Position numbers and translations under genes: made by a program | DNA from: Hyalangium versicolor | GTDB lineage: Bacteria > Myxococcota > Myxococcia > Myxococcales > Myxococcaceae | Direction of reading: 5' to 3' | Assembly (NCBI RefSeq): GCF_020103695.1 | Contig: NZ_JAHXBF010000017.1 | Span: 248,001-312,000 of the forward strand | Length of the DNA: 64,000 nt | Shown here: positions 25,553-34,172 of the stretch, one piece after another | Numbering within the stretch: the first letter of the stretch is position 1 | Layout of the letters: every line of letters starts with the position of its first letter | The notes under the pieces: model-generated | What the model saw: the letters and a program-made list of their open reading frames with translations, nothing else | Database searches by the model: none | Told to the model about the DNA's origin: nothing

Positions 25553-26494
25553 ATGCGCCGATTGCTGTGGACCACTCTCCTCGTCCTTTGTGCCTCCGCC
25601 TGTTCTGAAGAGTCCAAGCCTCCCCCCGACAACGGAATCCCCGATGCGGGCGTGCAACCCGATGCGGGCGTGCAACCCGATGCGGGTGTGCCAGACGCGG
25701 GGACGAATGACGGCGGAACCACCCCGTCCAGCTCCCACGGCTCGGGCAAGCTGCCCTGCGAGAGCACAGGCACGGTGGTCAGCGGATCGACGACGTACAC
25801 CTACTGCGTGGCGACCATCGCCGGAGCCGAGCTCAAGATCATCGAGCCCCAAGGCACCTCACCGGGCACGCCCCTGAAGCTGGCCATCTACCTGCACGGC
25901 GACGGGGCCCGCGCCCACGATGGCAACACCGCGCCTCGCCTCCAGGCTCCTTGGACATCCACCCACGGAGCCCTCTACGTCTCGGCACGTGCGCCGAACC
26001 ACTGCTCGTGGTGGACCAAGCCCACGGTGACCACGTGCCTGGACGACTCGCCCCCCGAGGATCGCGATCTTGAAGGCCTGAACGCCCAGACGTTCGTGCA
26101 GATCCTCACCGCCCTGCGCGCGGGCTGGGATCTACTCGATGAGCCCATCCTCTTCGGAGGCTCCTCGGGAGGCTCGGTGTTCCTCACGGCGAGCTTCCTG
26201 CCCAGGTATGGCGACAAGTACCACGGCATCTTCGCGCTCATGTGTGGCGGCGAGCCCTCGTGGACAGGCAACCTCAACTGGGACAGCGCCCAGTCCGCAC
26301 TGCGCGGTTCGACGCGGCTCTCCTATGAGTACGGCGACAAGGATCCGTACATCGCCGATATCCAGAGCAGCGTGTCCTTCTTCGGAACGCGCCTCTTCCC
26401 GGTCGAGGAGAAGATCGTCCCCAACGCCGAGCACTGCGCGTTCGACCACATCGGACACGTGACGGAGTTCTGGAACAAGTACACGGGAGGCTGA
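25553..26494 (+). CDS. Lipoprotein alpha/beta-hydrolase (esterase-like)
   Basis: 313 residues. Lipoprotein signal (V-L-C-A-S-A-C), a linker of D-A-G-V-Q-P repeats up to about residue 60, then an alpha/beta-hydrolase-like domain: oxyanion strand A-I-Y-L-H-G-D-G, nucleophile elbow F-G-G-S-S-G-G-S near residue 203, an acid candidate in Y-G-D-K-D-P and a histidine in A-E-H-C-A-F-D-H near the end. Four cysteines in the mature part could form disulfides. Probably an outer-membrane-anchored esterase or depolymerase; substrate unknown. No operon partner. Confidence 0.72.
   Translation: MRRLLWTTLLVLCASACSEESKPPPDNGIPDAGVQPDAGVQPDAGVPDAGTNDGGTTPSSSHGSGKLPCESTGTVVSGSTTYTYCVATIAGAELKIIEPQGTSPGTPLKLAIYLHGDGARAHDGNTAPRLQAPWTSTHGALYVSARAPNHCSWWTKPTVTTCLDDSPPEDRDLEGLNAQTFVQILTALRAGWDLLDEPILFGGSSGGSVFLTASFLPRYGDKYHGIFALMCGGEPSWTGNLNWDSAQSALRGSTRLSYEYGDKDPYIADIQSSVSFFGTRLFPVEEKIVPNAEHCAFDHIGHVTEFWNKYTGG
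25643..25696 (+). repeat. 18-bp tandem repeat encoding D-A-G-V-Q-P
   Basis: Two perfect copies and one diverged copy of an 18-bp unit starting GATGCGGGCGTGCAACCC (25643, 25661, 25679). It lies in frame in the lipoprotein linker, so slippage would change linker length by six residues without breaking the gene. Confidence 0.8.
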
Positions 26495-26520
26495 GCCCTG
26501 AGTGGTCCACGGGGCCCGGC

Positions 26521-26567
26521 TTGACTGCCTCGGGAGGCTGCGGCATTCTGCACGAAACTGCAGAAAC
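26521..26567 (+). promoter_or_regulatory. Candidate promoter and direct-repeat operator for the DeoR-type gene
   Basis: TTGACT (26521-26526), a 17-bp spacer and CATTCT (26544-26549) form a plausible sigma-70 promoter. Overlapping it are two direct repeats, CTGCACGAAAC (26548-26558) and CTGCAGAAAC (26558-26567), ten bases apart, which would lie around the start point. Direct repeats are common DeoR-family sites, so this may be the autorepression operator. No good ribosome binding site precedes the ATG at 26572. Confidence 0.35.
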
Positions 26568-26571
26568 CCGC

Positions 26572-27363
26572 ATGACTACGCAAACTCCCGAAGAACTCAT
26601 CCCTGCCCTGCTGCCCGAGGAACGGCGGCGGCTCATTCTTGAGCGGCTGACAACAGAAGGCCGCGTCTTTGCGGCCGACCTCTGCCGGTTACTGCGGGTT
26701 TCGGAGGATACAGTCCGCCGGGATCTGCGGGAACTGGACGAAGCCGGCCAGCTCCGGAGGGTCCACGGCGGCGCCCTCCCGCGTGCCCATGCGGCGCTGA
26801 GCCACAAGGCCCGCGAGGAGATCCACCAACCCGAGAAGCATGCGCTGGCCCAGGTCGCCGCCGGGTTGGTTCGCTCCGGACAGGTGCTCTTCATCGATGG
26901 AGGCACCACCACGTTGGAGGTGGCACGCGCGCTCCCGCGCGATCTGCGCGCCACCGTCATCACCGTGAGCCCACCCGTGGCGCTGGCCCTGGCCGGCTAC
27001 CCGGGAATCGAAGTCCGGCTGGTGGGTGGCCGGCTTCACCCGGAAGCGCTGACGCTGGTGGGCGCCGAGACGGTCGAGGCGCTACGCCAGGTGCGAGCCG
27101 ATCTCTGCCTGCTGGGAGTGTGCAGCCTCCACGTCGAGGCCGGCATCACCGCGAGCTACGCCGAAGAAGCGGCGGTCAAACGAGCCCTGATCCAGAGCGC
27201 GGCCGAGACGGTGGCGGTGGCCACCGCGGACAAGCTCGGCACGCTCTCGCCCTTCGTGGTGGCGCCCGTCGAGCGGCTGGCGACGCTGGTGACCGAGGCG
27301 ACGACTCCTGAAGCAACCCTGGCCCCCTTCCACAAACTCTCTCTCCGGGTGATGACCGCATGA
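26572..27363 (+). CDS. DeoR family transcriptional regulator
   Basis: 263 residues. N-terminal helix-turn-helix (R-R-R-L-I-L-E-R-L, then V-S-E-D-T-V-R-R-D-L-R-E-L) and V-H-G-G-A wing, followed by the DeoR sensor domain with D-G-G-T-T-T-L-E-V-A and G-A-x-T-V-E. These sensors usually bind a phosphorylated sugar. ATG 26572 is chosen; the earlier in-frame codon at 26521 lies within the putative promoter. Its stop overlaps the start of the MFS transporter gene (ATGA), so it most likely controls that transporter and itself. Confidence 0.92.
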   Translation: MTTQTPEELIPALLPEERRRLILERLTTEGRVFAADLCRLLRVSEDTVRRDLRELDEAGQLRRVHGGALPRAHAALSHKAREEIHQPEKHALAQVAAGLVRSGQVLFIDGGTTTLEVARALPRDLRATVITVSPPVALALAGYPGIEVRLVGGRLHPEALTLVGAETVEALRQVRADLCLLGVCSLHVEAGITASYAEEAAVKRALIQSAAETVAVATADKLGTLSPFVVAPVERLATLVTEATTPEATLAPFHKLSLRVMTA

Positions 27364-28535
27364 ATGCCAGTCTTGTCTTGGAGGGCCGCGCCGAGCCCTC
27401 TCCCTCCGCCGCGCGCGTTGGAGTGTCCGCCATCTTCTTCATCAACGGCTTTGCCTTCGCGAGCTGGGTGCCACACATCCCCACGGTGCAGGCCCGCCTG
27501 GGCCTGAGCGCGAGTCAGCTGGGCCTGGCGCTGTTGGGAGTGGCCGTGGGAGCACTGGTGGCCATGCCCGTGACGGGGGCGCTGGTGGCTCGCTGGGGCA
27601 GCCGCGCCGTCACGCTCGTGAGTTCCCTGCTGTTCTGTCCAATGGTGGCGCTGCCCGTGCGAGCCCCCAGCCTCGTGTGGCTGTCGCTGCTGCTGGTGGC
27701 CTTCGGGGCCATCAACGGCGCCATGGACGTGGCGATGAATGCCCATGCCGTCACCGTGGAGCGCAAGCTGGGCCGCACCATCATGTCCTCGTTCCATGGG
27801 CTGTTCAGCCTGGGAGGGCTGACCGGCTCCGGGGCCGCCATGCTGCTCATCTCCCTAGGCCTCTCGCCCGAGTTGCACATGGCTTGCGCTGGAGCGTTGG
27901 GACTGCTCGTCGTCCTCGCCTCCGCACGCACGCTGCTGCCGCCCTCCGCGGACGAAGGGGGCAGCGCGCACACCTTCGCGCTCCCTCGAGGGCCCGTGCT
28001 GTGGCTCGGCCTGCTCTCCTTCTTCGTGTTGATGGCGGAAGGGGCCATGGCGGACTGGAGCGCCGTCTACCTGCGCAACTCCCTGAACTCCGCGGCGGGG
28101 CTGGCGGGAGCGGGTTACGCGGTGTTCTCGCTGGCCATGTCCACCGGACGCCTGACCGGGGATCGGCTCGTCACCGCCCTGGGCCCGGAGCGACTGGTGC
28201 GCGTGGGAGCAGCGCTGGCCGCGGGAGGCCTGGGAGGCGCCCTGCTGCTGCACCACCCGGTGGCGGCGCTGATCGGCTTCGGCTGTGTGGGGCTGGGCCT
28301 GTCCAACCTCGTCCCCGTGCTGTTCAGCGCGGCGGGGCGCGTGCGAGGCAGCTCAGCGGGCGTGGCCATCGCGGCGGTGTCGACGACAGGGTACGGCGGC
28401 TTCCTTGTGGGCCCTCCGCTGGTCGGGTTCCTGGCCGATCACACCAGCCTCTCGGGAGCGCTGGCGATGCTGGTGCCCGCCCTGGTCCTCGTGGCCGCGA
28501 ACGGGAGGCTCGTGCGCTCGGGGCAGGAAGGCTGA
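27360..28535 (+). CDS. MFS transporter
   Basis: 391 residues with about twelve membrane spans and no large soluble domain. The span 2-3 loop reads G-A-L-V-A-R-W-G-S-R, a weak form of the MFS motif, and the first span region F-F-I-N-G-F-A-F-A-S-W-V-P is like sugar or purine transporters of the FucP/YbjJ type (inference). Overlaps the DeoR gene by 4 bp, which suggests sugar-linked induction. Substrate not readable from sequence. Confidence 0.88.
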   Translation: MNASLVLEGRAEPSPSAARVGVSAIFFINGFAFASWVPHIPTVQARLGLSASQLGLALLGVAVGALVAMPVTGALVARWGSRAVTLVSSLLFCPMVALPVRAPSLVWLSLLLVAFGAINGAMDVAMNAHAVTVERKLGRTIMSSFHGLFSLGGLTGSGAAMLLISLGLSPELHMACAGALGLLVVLASARTLLPPSADEGGSAHTFALPRGPVLWLGLLSFFVLMAEGAMADWSAVYLRNSLNSAAGLAGAGYAVFSLAMSTGRLTGDRLVTALGPERLVRVGAALAAGGLGGALLLHHPVAALIGFGCVGLGLSNLVPVLFSAAGRVRGSSAGVAIAAVSTTGYGGFLVGPPLVGFLADHTSLSGALAMLVPALVLVAANGRLVRSGQEG

Positions 28536-28562
28536 ACCCCCGAAGGAGAAGCGCCAGGCGAC

Positions 28563-28757
28563 TCAGGCCTGGGCGCTCTTGTAGTCAATGCGCAACCCGC
28601 GGTGGGTCACGGTGATGAACGGGCGGCCGAACCAACCACAGTGCTTACAAACGCCGTTCGGACCGGATGCGGAGACCCGCACCGGCAGATCGGCGCCGCA
28701 CGTCGGACAGCCCTCGGGGAGGGTGAATTCGCGCAGTGGGGTGTGCACTTCAGTCAT
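28563..28757 (-). CDS. Small zinc-ribbon protein
   Basis: 64 residues with two cysteine knuckles, C-P-T-C and C-K-H-C, separated by 19 residues; a four-cysteine zinc ribbon. No other domain. An earlier in-frame codon (28901) would add 48 residues of arginine-rich unlikely sequence, so ATG 28757 is preferred. It stands alone on the minus strand between the MFS and DoxX genes. Role unknown; proteins of this size often bind nucleic acid or stabilise a partner. Confidence 0.6.
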   Translation of the reverse strand: MTEVHTPLREFTLPEGCPTCGADLPVRVSASGPNGVCKHCGWFGRPFITVTHRGLRIDYKSAQA

Positions 28758-28957
28758 GTATTTGAGGTAACGCAGCGCCCGGGTTCCGCAATGGCGCCGC
28801 GCGCGAAGCCTCTCTCCGCCATCCCGACGGCTCAGTGCGTCGAGGCTGCTCGCCAGGTCTCCTGACGGGCAGGGCCAGAGGGGCCGTGCCAGAAGCGACA
28901 CCCGGCTCCACCCTTACGGGCACGTTCCTTTCAACCTTTCCGCAAGGAGAAGTGCCC

Positions 28958-29464
28958 ATGATCGCGTCAACCCTGACCGAGCAGCCTGGCATCCTCAAGT
29001 CCGCAGCCCTGCTGCCCCCGCGCCTGACCCTGGGCTCGACCATGGTGGTCCACGGGATCAGCAAGCTGAAGAAAGAGGGAACGGAGAAACATGTCCCCTT
29101 CTTCGAGCAGTTGGGCTTCAAGCCGGGCCGGCCCTGGGTGCTCGCGCTGGGCATCACCGAGGTCGCCTCCGGAATCAGCGCCATCCTGGGCGTGGCCACC
29201 CGCATCACGGCGCTCGCGGTGCTCGTCACCCAGGCGGTGGCCATCGGCAAGGTGCATGGCTCCAAGGGCTTCAACAACCAGCAGGGTGGCTACGAGTTCA
29301 ACCTGGCCCTGATGGGTTCGGCCCTCACCCTGCTGATGCGCGGGCCCGGCAGCGTGTCGGTGCACAGCGTCCTGGAGAGCCGCGTGAAGCGCCGCGAGCT
29401 GCGACGCTTCAAGCTGCTGCCCCGCCAGCGCAAGGGCTCGTGGCTGCTGGATCTGCTGGGCTGA
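28958..29464 (+). CDS. DoxX family membrane protein
   Basis: 168 residues. R-L-T-L-G-S-T-M-V-V-H-G-I-S-K-L-K near the N-terminus and four hydrophobic helices (L-G-I-T-E-V-A-S-G-I, I-T-A-L-A-V-L-V-T, N-L-A-L-M-G-S-A-L) match the DoxX/YphA type. AAGGAG eight bases before ATG 28958 fixes the start. The C-terminal 35 residues are basic and unusual for the family. DoxX proteins are small inner-membrane proteins linked to redox or thiol stress in some bacteria; no partner gene is adjacent here. Confidence 0.8.
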   Translation: MIASTLTEQPGILKSAALLPPRLTLGSTMVVHGISKLKKEGTEKHVPFFEQLGFKPGRPWVLALGITEVASGISAILGVATRITALAVLVTQAVAIGKVHGSKGFNNQQGGYEFNLALMGSALTLLMRGPGSVSVHSVLESRVKRRELRRFKLLPRQRKGSWLLDLLG

Positions 29465-29491
29465 GCACGGCGGGGGTGCACTCCCCCCGTC

Positions 29492-30427
29492 TCAGGGGAT
29501 CAGCGAGAAGCAGTAGATGCCGCCGTAGCCGCCGCCGGATCCCACCGTGTTCGAGTTCGAATCCGGCGGCCCCGTCTCGATGAGGTTCACACCGGGCGCA
29601 CAGCCGGACTCGTCCAGCGCGGACATCCAGTTGTCCGTGCCCCCACCGCCTCCGCCCGAGCGAGGCCACGAGTGACCCACTCGGGGACGGCCCTCGCTCG
29701 CCTTGTCACCCGCAGCCGCCGTCCAGTCCTTGCAGGTGGCCGTGGAGCTGTAGAGCTTGCCGCTGGAGTTGGTCCCGGTCAGGAAGTCGTGGTTGTCCAC
29801 CGACGCCTGGCTGGGATCGGGCCGGTGGTTGGGCACTCCGTCTTCATTCGGGAAGTCGTTGACGATGACCGAGCTGCCTCCCGAGGGCCGGTTGTGGAGC
29901 AGATCCGCCTTGGTGCTGGCCAGCAGCCGCCCGAGCCGGTCGTACCAGGGGCCACTGCCAATCCGGTCGATGGCGTTGACCTGCTGGCCATCCTCTCCCG
30001 CCACGGCGCTCAGGAAGGCACGCCACGGCTTCTGGCCAGCTCCTGGCATGCTCCTCTCGGCGATGGTGGCGCAGATCTTGTCCGCGCCCCGGAGTCCAGC
30101 CCCAGCCCCTGTCTCTCCGAAGCGAAGGTCTCCGCCAAAGCCGCTCTGGCTCCCCGACAACTCCTGCATCGCCTTGAGGCTCGTGACGAAGAAGCTGAAC
30201 GGCGGCAGCGTTCCGCCATCCGCGCTCGCGCCGCCGTCGGCCACCGTGCCGCCGTCCGTGCTCGTGCCGCCATCCGTGCCCTGAGTCCCGCCATCCCCTC
30301 CACCCGGAGTCACTCCGCTGTCCGCGGGGTCCGGCACCGAGGGCGCGGATGAGTCACCGCAGCCCACGAGCAAGGTGATCAGCACGCCCCCAAGCTGAAG
30401 CCATGAGAGCCGAGATGCGTGGCTCAT
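29492..30427 (-). CDS. Lipoprotein with Gly/Asp/Thr linker and lectin-like C-terminal domain
   Basis: 311 residues. Lipobox L-I-T-L-L-V-G-C, then a linker of D-G-G-T repeats (about residues 35-75). The C-terminal 225 residues include G-F-G-G-D-L-R-F-G-E, A-D-K-I-C-A-T-I-A-E, W-R-A-F-L-S, G-P-W-Y-D-R-L-G, T-C-K-D-W-T and G-Y-G-G-I-Y-C-F, a pattern like the C-type-lectin-fold DUF1554 proteins, with four cysteines that would form the usual disulfides. Start ATG 30427 places the signal sequence at the N-terminus. Probably a surface adhesion or matrix lipoprotein; family call tentative. Confidence 0.65.
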   Translation of the reverse strand: MSHASRLSWLQLGGVLITLLVGCGDSSAPSVPDPADSGVTPGGGDGGTQGTDGGTSTDGGTVADGGASADGGTLPPFSFFVTSLKAMQELSGSQSGFGGDLRFGETGAGAGLRGADKICATIAERSMPGAGQKPWRAFLSAVAGEDGQQVNAIDRIGSGPWYDRLGRLLASTKADLLHNRPSGGSSVIVNDFPNEDGVPNHRPDPSQASVDNHDFLTGTNSSGKLYSSTATCKDWTAAAGDKASEGRPRVGHSWPRSGGGGGGTDNWMSALDESGCAPGVNLIETGPPDSNSNTVGSGGGYGGIYCFSLIP

Positions 30428-31016
30428 ATCGATTGCATCCTCCGTCCGAGACGCTGCCTCCGGCCCTCGGCAGGTCCCGCGGAACGATGCGCCCGGAGTG
30501 TTACAACTTCCTAACGACCAGATTTCCAACCATTTCCTCCCAGTGAAGATCTGTTTCCACAATCGCTTGCATGCCGGGCTCTCAAACCAGACATGAACCC
30601 CATGTTTCAGGGTGCAAAACTTCACCCATGACGAACCCTGTCACACGAAACAGAGCCGCTATTTTCTGCAAACCAGCATTCATCGCAGGCTGGGGATTCC
30701 CGGGCGCGGACGCCTTGGGGGTTCTCCCCAGCCCTGCTGCGGCAGCGCAAATTTGCACTCCTCCGCTCTGGAGCGTTCGAGGCGTGCGCTCGCGACAATA
30801 CAGAGATTCACGCAAACTCTGGTGAGGCCTCTGTCTACAAAGACAGACTCAAAATTGGGGCTTGCGATCTCAAATGAGAAGATCGACGCTTTCTCTCAAG
30901 CAATGGGCGATGAGTGAATCGCCTTCTGCTCCCGGCCCCACCTGAATCCCCCACTCGAGTTTGTTCTCAGTCTCAGATGGTTCTGCTGTTGGCCAAACAT
31001 CCAAGGAACCCACCAG
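30428..31016. other. 589-bp divergent intergenic region, AT-richer
   Basis: No credible gene. It separates two divergent lipoprotein genes and is visibly richer in A and T than its surroundings (for example around 30655-30690 and 30835-30900). It should hold both promoters and perhaps their control sites, but I could not assign convincing -35/-10 pairs. Short ORFs on either strand lack ribosome sites and have shadow-like composition. Confidence 0.5.
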
Positions 31017-34000
31017 ATGACACTGAATCCCCCCCGAAGTGCTCTTCTGCTACTCGCCACCCTGTCTGTCTTTGGTTGCCGAGAGGAGGCGGATGAGTCT
31101 TCGCTGCTGGAAGCGACGCCCTCCACCGTCCGCACCACCCACCAGGAGGTCAACAGCACCAACAAGGTGCTGATCCTCGGCAGCAGCGTCAGTGGCGGGC
31201 TCGACAGCCGCGAGGCCCAGGCGGTGCGCGAAGCTTCCCCCTACACGCAGATCGACGTGGTGACACCGGAGCAGTGGAAGGCGCTGACGGCCCAGCAGTT
31301 CATGGCGTACCGCACCCTCATCATCGGTGACGGGAACTGCCAGAGCGGCACGGCCGCGTTCCAGGCCGCCATCGACACCCGCAACACGTGGGGCGCCATC
31401 GTCGACGGAGACATCGCCATCCTCAGCACCGACCCGACGCACAACCGCACGCCCCAACTGGTCGAGAGCGCCATCCAGTTCGTGCTCAACTCCCAGCAGA
31501 AGCGCACGGGCATGTACATCGCGCTCGGCTGCGCCTACCAGACTGCTCCCGCCAACACGGCGGTGACGCTGCTGGAGCCCTTCGGCGAGTTCAAGGTGCA
31601 GGGCGTGCAGGGCTGCGCCGACTCCGCGCACATGCTCCAGATGTATAACGATCTGCTGTCCCGCTACATCTTCGACGGCCTGCTCACCGGCGATGGGTGC
31701 GCGGCACGCTCGGTGTTCAACGCCTACCCGGAGCGCAACTTCTCGCTCGCCGCGCTGGCGATGAACTCCCTGGGGACGCCCATGCCCAGCCAGAGGACGT
31801 ACTCGGATGTCCTCTTCGATCCGGGGAACACGACGTCCTTTGGAGGAACGCCCTACATCATCGTGCGCGGCGCCATGCCCGCGAGCACTGGCTGTGGCAT
31901 CCCCGAGAACCCCGCCAACGAAGAGTGCGATCTGGGCGATGGAATCAACGGGAGCCCCGCGCTGGCGGGCCAGCAGGCCTCGGCTACGTGCTCGTACTCG
32001 TGCCACCTCCACTGGTGCGGCGATGGTCAAGTGGACCGGGACTTCGGCGAGCAGTGCGACCTGGGCGTCAACAACGGCCGCACGGGCGACTCCGCCGGCA
32101 ACATCGGTGAGTGCACCTCGTTCTGCAAGCTCCCCAACATCCCCCCGGCTCCCTCCATCCCGCCTGCCGCGCTCTGCAAGAGCGTGACGGTCGCGGCGCA
32201 GGCCACCTGCGGCCAGACCGCGAACATCGACAACGGCTCCTATGACACCGACAGCGATCTGGTGGGCTGCACGCAGAGCCCCGCGGGCCCGTACGGCATC
32301 GGCACCACCACGGTGACCCTCACCTGCACGGATCAGGCGAACCACTCCTCCTCGTGCACCGGCGCGGTGACGGTGACGGATGAGGGAGCGCCCACGGTGG
32401 CGATCTCCGGCCCGGCGTCCCAGTCGCTGGAGTGCAACCCCGGCGGCGCGTACACGGACCCGGGCGTGACGGCGAGCGACTCGTGCGAGGGCTCGCTGCC
32501 CGCAAGCCGCATCTCGACGAGCGGCTCGGTGAACCTGGGCGTACCCGCCACCTACTCGCTGAGCTACGTGGCCACCGACACCTCCGGCAACAAGTCTACC
32601 GCGGTGACTCGGATGGTGACCGTGACCGACTCGCTGGCGCCGAGCATCACGCTCAACGGCCTGGCCAACCTGCGGCAGGAGTGCGGCACTGCCTACACCG
32701 ACCCTGGCGCCTCGGCCACCGATCAATGCGCGGGCACTCTCACCAGCGCGATTCTCCGGACCGGGACGGTGAACCCCCAGACCCTGAGCACCTATACCCT
32801 GCGCTTCAACGTGAATGATGGGTACGGCCACGCCGCTCCCGAGGTGAGCCGCGTCGTCACGGTCTCCGATACGCAGAAGCCCGTCGTCACGGTGAATGGC
32901 GCGCTGACCGTTCAGCTCGAGTGCGGCGTGAGCACCTATACGGATCCGGGCGCCTCGGCCACCGACGCGTGCGCCGGGACGCTGCCCACCGTCGCCACCT
33001 CCACGCCCAACCGGCAGGCGCCGGGCACGTACTCCATCCGCTATACGGCCACGGACCCCTCGGGCAACGTGGGCACCTCGACCAGCAGCCGCGCCGTGAC
33101 GGTGAAGGACACCCTGCCTCCCGCGCTGGCCCTCAATGGCGCGCCCAGCGCGACCCTGCAGTGCGGCGCGGCCTACACCGACCCGGGTGCCACCGCCTCG
33201 GACGCCTGCGCAGGCAACCTCACTCCGAGCATCGTCACCACCAGCAACGTCGACACGTCCAAGGCCGGCCAGTACACCGTCAACTACCGGGTGACGGATC
33301 CCTCGGGGAACGTGAGCACCGTCAGCCGCCAGATCACCGTGGGCCCCTGCTCCACCTGCATCTCCGTCCACCTGAGCGACTTCACCCTGTTCCTGACCGG
33401 GGACTACAACGGCGGCCATGACATGGAGGGCAAGGTCGCGGTGGGCGGCAACATCGTCCTGAGCGACTTCTCCATGGGCGCGAGCCTGCCGGACAACGAC
33501 ATCGCCAACACCCTGGTGGCGGGCGGCAACCTGAGCCTCAACCGCGGCGGACTCCACGGCGACACCTGGTACGGAGGCACCCTCAGCACCAACACCTCCG
33601 TGGTCCAGCCCCGAGGCGTCACCCGCAGGGGCACGCCCGTCGACTTCACGGCCCGCTTCAACGAGCTGCGGACCCTCTCCTCACAGCTGGCGGGCCTCAC
33701 GGTCAACGGCACCACGAAGCGGGAGACGTGGGGCGGCGTCATGCTGAAGGGCACCAACCCCAACGTGAACGTGTTCAGCGTGCAGGCCAGCGCCTTCACG
33801 GGTGCCAAGCTGTTCTCCATCGATGCGCCGGCGAACTCGCTGGCGGTGATCAACATCTATGGAGCCTCGGCTACGTTCACCGGCTTCGGCCAGTCGTTCA
33901 GCGGCGGCATCAACCAGCACGGCGTGGTCTTCAACTTCGTCGACACCACCACCATCAATGCGCAGGGCTACGGCTTCTTCGGCACGCTGCTGGCGCCCAA

Positions 34001-34115
34001 GGCCAACGTCACCTTCACCGATGGCAGCTTCAACGGCGGCCTCTTCGCCCTGTCGCTGACCGGCAACGGCGAGGGCCACTTCGACCCGCTGCCGGACCGC
34101 AGCATCTGCCCGTAA
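31017..34115 (+). CDS. Large lipoprotein: Cys-rich repeats, HYR-like repeats and choice-of-anchor A domain
   Basis: 1032 residues. Lipobox L-S-V-F-G-C. Residues about 40-280 are an alpha/beta domain of unknown type. Two DUF4215-like cysteine-rich units follow (N-E-E-C-D-L-G-D-G and E-Q-C-D-L-G-V-N-N-G). About five beta-sandwich repeats come next, the first HYR-like and four with the DUF5011-type phrase A-Y-T-D-P-G and closing T-A-T-D-P-S-G-N. The last 230 residues are a choice-of-anchor A domain (F-T-L-F-L-T-G-D-Y, E-G-K-V-A-V-G-G-N, L-V-A-G-G-N-L). Expected to sit on the outer surface as an adhesin or matrix scaffold. Confidence 0.82.
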   Translation: MTLNPPRSALLLLATLSVFGCREEADESSLLEATPSTVRTTHQEVNSTNKVLILGSSVSGGLDSREAQAVREASPYTQIDVVTPEQWKALTAQQFMAYRTLIIGDGNCQSGTAAFQAAIDTRNTWGAIVDGDIAILSTDPTHNRTPQLVESAIQFVLNSQQKRTGMYIALGCAYQTAPANTAVTLLEPFGEFKVQGVQGCADSAHMLQMYNDLLSRYIFDGLLTGDGCAARSVFNAYPERNFSLAALAMNSLGTPMPSQRTYSDVLFDPGNTTSFGGTPYIIVRGAMPASTGCGIPENPANEECDLGDGINGSPALAGQQASATCSYSCHLHWCGDGQVDRDFGEQCDLGVNNGRTGDSAGNIGECTSFCKLPNIPPAPSIPPAALCKSVTVAAQATCGQTANIDNGSYDTDSDLVGCTQSPAGPYGIGTTTVTLTCTDQANHSSSCTGAVTVTDEGAPTVAISGPASQSLECNPGGAYTDPGVTASDSCEGSLPASRISTSGSVNLGVPATYSLSYVATDTSGNKSTAVTRMVTVTDSLAPSITLNGLANLRQECGTAYTDPGASATDQCAGTLTSAILRTGTVNPQTLSTYTLRFNVNDGYGHAAPEVSRVVTVSDTQKPVVTVNGALTVQLECGVSTYTDPGASATDACAGTLPTVATSTPNRQAPGTYSIRYTATDPSGNVGTSTSSRAVTVKDTLPPALALNGAPSATLQCGAAYTDPGATASDACAGNLTPSIVTTSNVDTSKAGQYTVNYRVTDPSGNVSTVSRQITVGPCSTCISVHLSDFTLFLTGDYNGGHDMEGKVAVGGNIVLSDFSMGASLPDNDIANTLVAGGNLSLNRGGLHGDTWYGGTLSTNTSVVQPRGVTRRGTPVDFTARFNELRTLSSQLAGLTVNGTTKRETWGGVMLKGTNPNVNVFSVQASAFTGAKLFSIDAPANSLAVINIYGASATFTGFGQSFSGGINQHGVVFNFVDTTTINAQGYGFFGTLLAPKANVTFTDGSFNGGLFALSLTGNGEGHFDPLPDRSICP

Positions 34116-34120
34116 GGCTC

Positions 34121-34152
34121 GGGCGGGGTGGGCTCCCGCAGCCCCCCCGCCC
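34121..34152. terminator. Bidirectional hairpin between convergent genes
   Basis: GGGCGGGGTGGGCT (34121-34134) pairs with AGCCCCCCCGCCC (34140-34152) around a five-base loop, directly after the stop of the large lipoprotein gene and before the 3' end of the patatin gene. Position and strength fit a shared terminator, though there is no T-tract. Confidence 0.5.
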
Positions 34153-34172
34153 TCCCTCGCCTCGCGGCGAGC

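Noticed and set aside
25643..25696. CRISPR array
   Set aside because: Tandem 18-bp units without spacers, in frame within a coding linker.
30612..30917. A 101-codon ORF in the divergent intergenic region
   Set aside because: No ribosome site or family pattern; composition fits non-coding DNA holding two promoters.
31050..33557. An 835-codon minus-strand frame
   Set aside because: Lies over the repeats of the large lipoprotein gene and has low-complexity V/R/H composition with no motif.
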